7,688 nt of DNA from an uncultured Oscillospiraceae bacterium (lineage in GTDB: Bacteria; Bacillota; Clostridia; Oscillospirales; Acutalibacteraceae), in contig CATWUX010000108.1 of NCBI GenBank assembly GCA_958354085.1, forward strand, positions 1-7,688. Reading direction: 5' to 3'. This document shows positions 5,517 through 7,688 of the stretch, in pieces. Within the stretch, counting starts at the first letter, position 1. Every line of letters starts with the position of its first letter. The notes beneath the pieces were generated by a model. It was not told the DNA's origin. It made no database searches and was given only the letters and a program-made list of their open reading frames with translations. The position numbers and the translations under genes are program-made.

Positions 5517-6752
5517 TCAGTTTAGGCGGCGGCGCAGGAAACTGCCGGGCTCCACCGGCTGCGGGTAGGGGATCCACAGCGGCATAGTCGCGTGGGGAGC
5601 CGCCTCCAGCGGCTGGTCGTCCGGATCGTACATTTCCGTGATGGTCCATGTGACCGGCTGCCGGCCGGGCTGCAGGATGGAGACAACATCCCCGCGGCAA
5701 AAGCGATTGCGCTGGCTAAGCAGCAGCCGCCCGTTCTGCCAGCCCTCCACGGCGGCGGCAACCTCGTAATGGCGGATATAGCCGCCGCGCTTGGTTTCCT
5801 GCGCGGGCTGCCCGAAATAAAAGCCGGTGCCATAGGGACGGTGGCTGACGGTATCCAGCTCCTCTTCCAGCCATGCGGGCGGACGATAATCGGCGGCGCA
5901 GCCGGAGGTGCGGTAGCCGTCCATGGCTTGCCGGTAGGCGTTGGTTACAACGGCCACATAATAGGCGGCTTTGGCGCGCCCCTCGATCTTGAAGGAGGAG
6001 ATGCCGGCCTGTGCGAGAGCGGCCACGTGCGGCAGCATACACAGGTCATTGGCGTTGAACAGATAGGTTCCCTCGGCGTTTTCCTCCACGGTCAGCGGCT
6101 GCTCCGGGCGTCCCGGCTCCAGAAGCTGATATTTCCAGCGGCAGGGCTGCGTGCAGCAGCCGTGATTCGCGTCCCGTCCGGTGAGATAGTTGGAGAGCAG
6201 ACAGCGTCCCGAAAAGGACATGCACATGGCGCCGTGGACGAAGCATTCCAGCTCCAGCGCCGACGGGATGCGGGCGCGAATCTCCGCAATCTCGCTCAGC
6301 GGCAGCTCGCGCGCCAGCACCACGCGCGCCGCGCCCATATCGTACAGCATTTGTGCGGTGGCGTAATTGACCACGCCGAATTGCGTGGAAACGTGCAGTT
6401 CGCAGCGCGGCGCATACCGTTTCGCCAGCGCCATCACCGCCAGATCGGCCACGATCAGCGCGTCGGCGCCGGTATCCTGTATCATTTCCAGATAAGCGGG
6501 CAGCGCATCAATCTCGGCATTGCGCGGCAGAATGTTGCAGGTCACATACACGCGCTTGCCGGCGGTATGCGCCGCTTTTACGGCGTCGCGCAGTCCCTGC
6601 TCGTCAAAGTTTGCCGGTGCGGCGCGCATCCCGAAACGCGTTCCCGCCAAGTACACCGCGTCGGCACCGTACTGCAGCGCGGCGGACAGGCACGCGGCGT
6701 CCCCTGCGGGCGCCAGAATTTCCGGAATCGTTTGTATATGCATAGCCGTCAT
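5517..6752 (-). CDS. U32 family protein, probable tRNA/rRNA hydroxylase (TrhP/RlhA-like)
   Basis: Members of this family were long annotated as collagenase-like peptidases, but characterised bacterial members (E. coli TrhP/YegQ and RlhA, B. subtilis TrhP1/TrhP2) hydroxylate RNA: uridine at tRNA position 34, or a 23S rRNA cytidine. The protein is 411 aa. It opens with the TIM-barrel start PEILAPAGD (10-18), has an intact U32 signature at 169-187 (E-C-F-V-H-G-A-M-C then G-R-C-L-L-S), followed by C199, C200 and C204 in a CCTQPCRWKY segment, consistent with the cysteines proposed to hold an Fe-S cluster. FNANDLCML (232-240) and FKIEGRAKAAYYV (254-266) are also typical. The tail (about 325-408) looks like the small beta-barrel domain found at the end of longer members. 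Start: ATG at 6752 with AAGGAG (minus strand, 6764-6759) 6 nt upstream; an in-frame start at 6824 lacks such support and overlaps the promoter. The RNA target cannot be read from sequence. Confidence 0.9.
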   Translation of the reverse strand: MTAMHIQTIPEILAPAGDAACLSAALQYGADAVYLAGTRFGMRAAPANFDEQGLRDAVKAAHTAGKRVYVTCNILPRNAEIDALPAYLEMIQDTGADALIVADLAVMALAKRYAPRCELHVSTQFGVVNYATAQMLYDMGAARVVLARELPLSEIAEIRARIPSALELECFVHGAMCMSFSGRCLLSNYLTGRDANHGCCTQPCRWKYQLLEPGRPEQPLTVEENAEGTYLFNANDLCMLPHVAALAQAGISSFKIEGRAKAAYYVAVVTNAYRQAMDGYRTSGCAADYRPPAWLEEELDTVSHRPYGTGFYFGQPAQETKRGGYIRHYEVAAAVEGWQNGRLLLSQRNRFCRGDVVSILQPGRQPVTWTITEMYDPDDQPLEAAPHATMPLWIPYPQPVEPGSFLRRRLN

Positions 6753-6812
6753 GATATGCTCCTTGCCCCGCCTCTTGCCCGCACCGGGTAGGCGGCCTGT
6801 TTTTCGGCAACT

Positions 6813-6841
6813 ATTATACGGCATTCCCCGTAAAATTACAA
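6813..6841 (-). promoter_or_regulatory. Promoter for the U32 gene
   Basis: On the minus strand, TTGTAA (6841-6836), a 17-bp spacer and a perfect TATAAT (6818-6813) form a good sigma-A promoter. Transcription would begin near 6806, leaving a leader of about 55 nt before the start codon at 6752. Confidence 0.7.
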
Positions 6842-6869
6842 ATCCGATTTGTTGTTCTAGAGTAGAAGC

Positions 6870-6889
6870 AAAATAATGTACATAATTTT
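6870..6889. repeat. AT-rich 20-bp imperfect palindrome centred on ATGTACAT
   Basis: AAAAT (6870-6874) and ATTTT (6885-6889) flank the perfect 8-bp core ATGTACAT (6876-6883), with one A/A mismatch pair at 6875/6884. It lies about 30 bp upstream of the -35 box of the U32 promoter and about 80 bp upstream of the transporter promoter. It could be a site for a dimeric regulator; AT-rich DNA makes such dyads fairly common by chance. Confidence 0.35.
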
Positions 6890-6949
6890 AAATGGCAAAA
6901 TAGGCATTTATACAAATTTTGATTTTTCGGATTTATTTTACTATATCGC

Positions 6950-6978
6950 TTGCTTTTCTGACGCGAGTAGTGTACTAT
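6950..6978 (+). promoter_or_regulatory. Candidate promoter for the sodium:solute symporter
   Basis: TTGCTT (6950-6955), a 17-bp spacer and TACTAT (6973-6978) would start transcription near 6985, directly at the 21-bp palindrome. An alternative of equal quality is TTGATT (6919-6924), 17 bp, TATATC (6942-6947). Both are imperfect matches, which suits a regulated gene; I cannot choose firmly between them. Confidence 0.4.
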
Positions 6979-6990
6979 TAACATATTCAC

Positions 6991-7011
6991 TTTAAAGCGT
7001 AACGCTTTAAA
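6991..7011. promoter_or_regulatory. Perfect 21-bp palindrome, probable operator
   Basis: Ten-base arms TTTAAAGCGT (6991-7000) and ACGCTTTAAA (7002-7011) are perfect complements around a single central A. The site sits just downstream of the candidate -10 (6973-6978) and 35 bp before the start codon of the symporter, the usual place for a repressor operator. No regulator gene is visible in the window, so the protein that binds it is unknown. As RNA, the long arms with a one-base centre would form a shorter-stem hairpin, but DNA binding is the simpler reading. Confidence 0.6.
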
Positions 7012-7046
7012 CGGATAAAGCAAACGACAGAAAAGAAGGGAACCGT

Positions 7047-7688
7047 ATGCCAAAAGAAACCATTATCTGGCTGACTATCGCTGTTTACATTGCCTTTATG
7101 CTTGTAGTCGGGCTGCTTTATAACCGACGCTCCAAAAATATGGCCGATTTCACGGTCGGCGGGCGCAACGCGGGCGCATGGGTTTCCGCTCTGTCGTATG
7201 GTACGGCCTATTTTTCCGCCGTCATGTTTATCGGCTATGCCGGTGCGACCGGCTGGAAATACGGGATCTGGGGCGTGCTGCCCGGTATCGGCAACGCGGT
7301 TTTCGGTTCGTTGTGTGCGTGGCTGGTGCTGGCCCGGCGCACGCGTGAAACCACCCGCCGCCTGAACATCAAATCTATGCCGCAGTTTTTCCATCAGCGG
7401 TTTGACAGCCGCGCGATGAAGATTTTTGCCGCGGTCGTGATCTTTCTGTTTTTGATTCCCTATTCGGCTTCCGTATACAAGGGGCTGACCAGCGTTTGCT
7501 CGGTGTTGCTCGGCATCGATGAGACCGTGTGCATGGTCGTGATCGCGTTAGCGGCAACCACCATTGTGGTGCTCGGCGGCTACGCGGCGACGCTCAAGGC
7601 AGATTTCGTGCAGGGAATCGTGATGCTGGTAGGCGTCAGCGCGCTGATCGTGGCCGTTGTCCGCTGCCGGCAGGTCGGCGGGCTGCAG
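7047..7688 (+). CDS. Sodium:solute symporter family transporter, N-terminal part (cut by window end)
   Basis: This encodes the first 214 aa of an SSS-family (TC 2.A.21) membrane transporter, which uses the sodium gradient to import a small solute such as an amino acid, sugar, sialic acid or carboxylate. The frame is open to the last base, and family members usually have about 500 residues, so more than half is missing. Seen: an N-terminal membrane helix (about 6-25), then the family hallmark FTVGGRNAGAWVSALSYGTAYFSAVMFIGYAG (split in text: FTVGGRN at 35-41, ALSYGTAYFSAVMFIGYAG at 48-66), matching the broken first helix of the LeuT fold that contributes to the sodium site. Further hydrophobic segments lie at about 74-97, 124-144, 159-179 and 187-206, including LGGYAATLKADFVQGIVMLVG (176-196), a typical SSS segment. 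Start: ATG at 7047, 6 nt after AAGGG (7036-7040). The substrate is not identifiable from this part. It is divergent from the U32 gene and preceded by an operator-like palindrome, so expression is probably substrate-controlled. Confidence 0.9.
   Translation, partial: MPKETIIWLTIAVYIAFMLVVGLLYNRRSKNMADFTVGGRNAGAWVSALSYGTAYFSAVMFIGYAGATGWKYGIWGVLPGIGNAVFGSLCAWLVLARRTRETTRRLNIKSMPQFFHQRFDSRAMKIFAAVVIFLFLIPYSASVYKGLTSVCSVLLGIDETVCMVVIALAATTIVVLGGYAATLKADFVQGIVMLVGVSALIVAVVRCRQVGGLQ

Noticed and set aside
3994..5700. A 568-aa open frame on the minus strand opposite the synthase gene
   Set aside because: It runs through the synthase gene, the bidirectional terminator and into the U32 gene in another frame, and starts or ends without usable signals; its composition (rich in His and Arg) is typical of an antisense shadow.
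5592..6791. A 399-aa open frame on the plus strand opposite the U32 gene
   Set aside because: Antisense shadow; the minus-strand frame has the full U32 signature, a Shine-Dalgarno and a promoter, while this one has none.
6753..6824. A 24-residue N-terminal extension of the U32 protein
   Set aside because: The extension covers the -10 box of the gene's own promoter and has no ribosome binding site, while the ATG at 6752 has AAGGAG at ideal spacing.

Overview
The window looks like a chromosomal segment from an anaerobic Clostridia-type Firmicute, probably a gut Oscillospirales-like lineage. The evidence for this is a Gram-positive-type chaperone cluster order (grpE-dnaK-dnaJ), a clostridial-type homocitrate/Re-citrate synthase-like enzyme, strong AGGAGG-type ribosome binding sites, and G+C-rich coding sequence with AT-rich intergenic promoters. 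The taxonomic placement is an inference from memory of the families, not from a search.

Layout. (1) Positions 1-3711 hold the co-oriented heat-shock chaperone genes grpE (5' end cut by the window edge), dnaK and dnaJ. grpE and dnaK are separated by 66 bp that hold a possible internal promoter with a dyad. dnaK and dnaJ are separated by 92 bp that hold a perfect 10-bp GC-rich hairpin. The three proteins form one ATP-driven folding machine: DnaJ delivers clients and stimulates the ATPase, DnaK binds clients, and GrpE exchanges nucleotide. No CIRCE element is visible; if there is one it would lie upstream, outside the window. (2) Positions 3712-4062 are a 351-bp gap with a hairpin after dnaJ, two tandem sigma-A-like promoters and a four-codon mini-ORF with a strong Shine-Dalgarno. 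(3) Positions 4063-5457 encode a 464-aa DRE-TIM metallolyase of the homocitrate/isopropylmalate synthase superfamily, most like the clostridial Re-citrate synthase group. It appears to be a stand-alone transcription unit ending in a strong bidirectional terminator. (4) Positions 5517-6752 on the minus strand encode a U32-family protein with the intact cysteine signature, of the kind that hydroxylates tRNA or rRNA. It converges on the synthase and shares its terminator. (5) Positions 6753-7046 are an AT-rich divergent intergenic region with promoters on both strands and two palindromes, one of them a perfect 21-bp dyad that is a good operator candidate. (6) From 7047 to the window end lies the N-terminal part of a sodium:solute symporter, cut by the edge.

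The window is mostly conserved housekeeping sequence; I see no mobile element, CRISPR array, tRNA, rRNA or clear novel multi-gene system. The more interesting points are regulatory: an identical TATACTAAA -10 region at three places, the dyad over the dnaK promoter spacer, the hairpin between dnaK and dnaJ, the mini-ORF leader, and the 21-bp operator-like palindrome before the transporter. The metabolic point of interest is the probable Re-citrate synthase.
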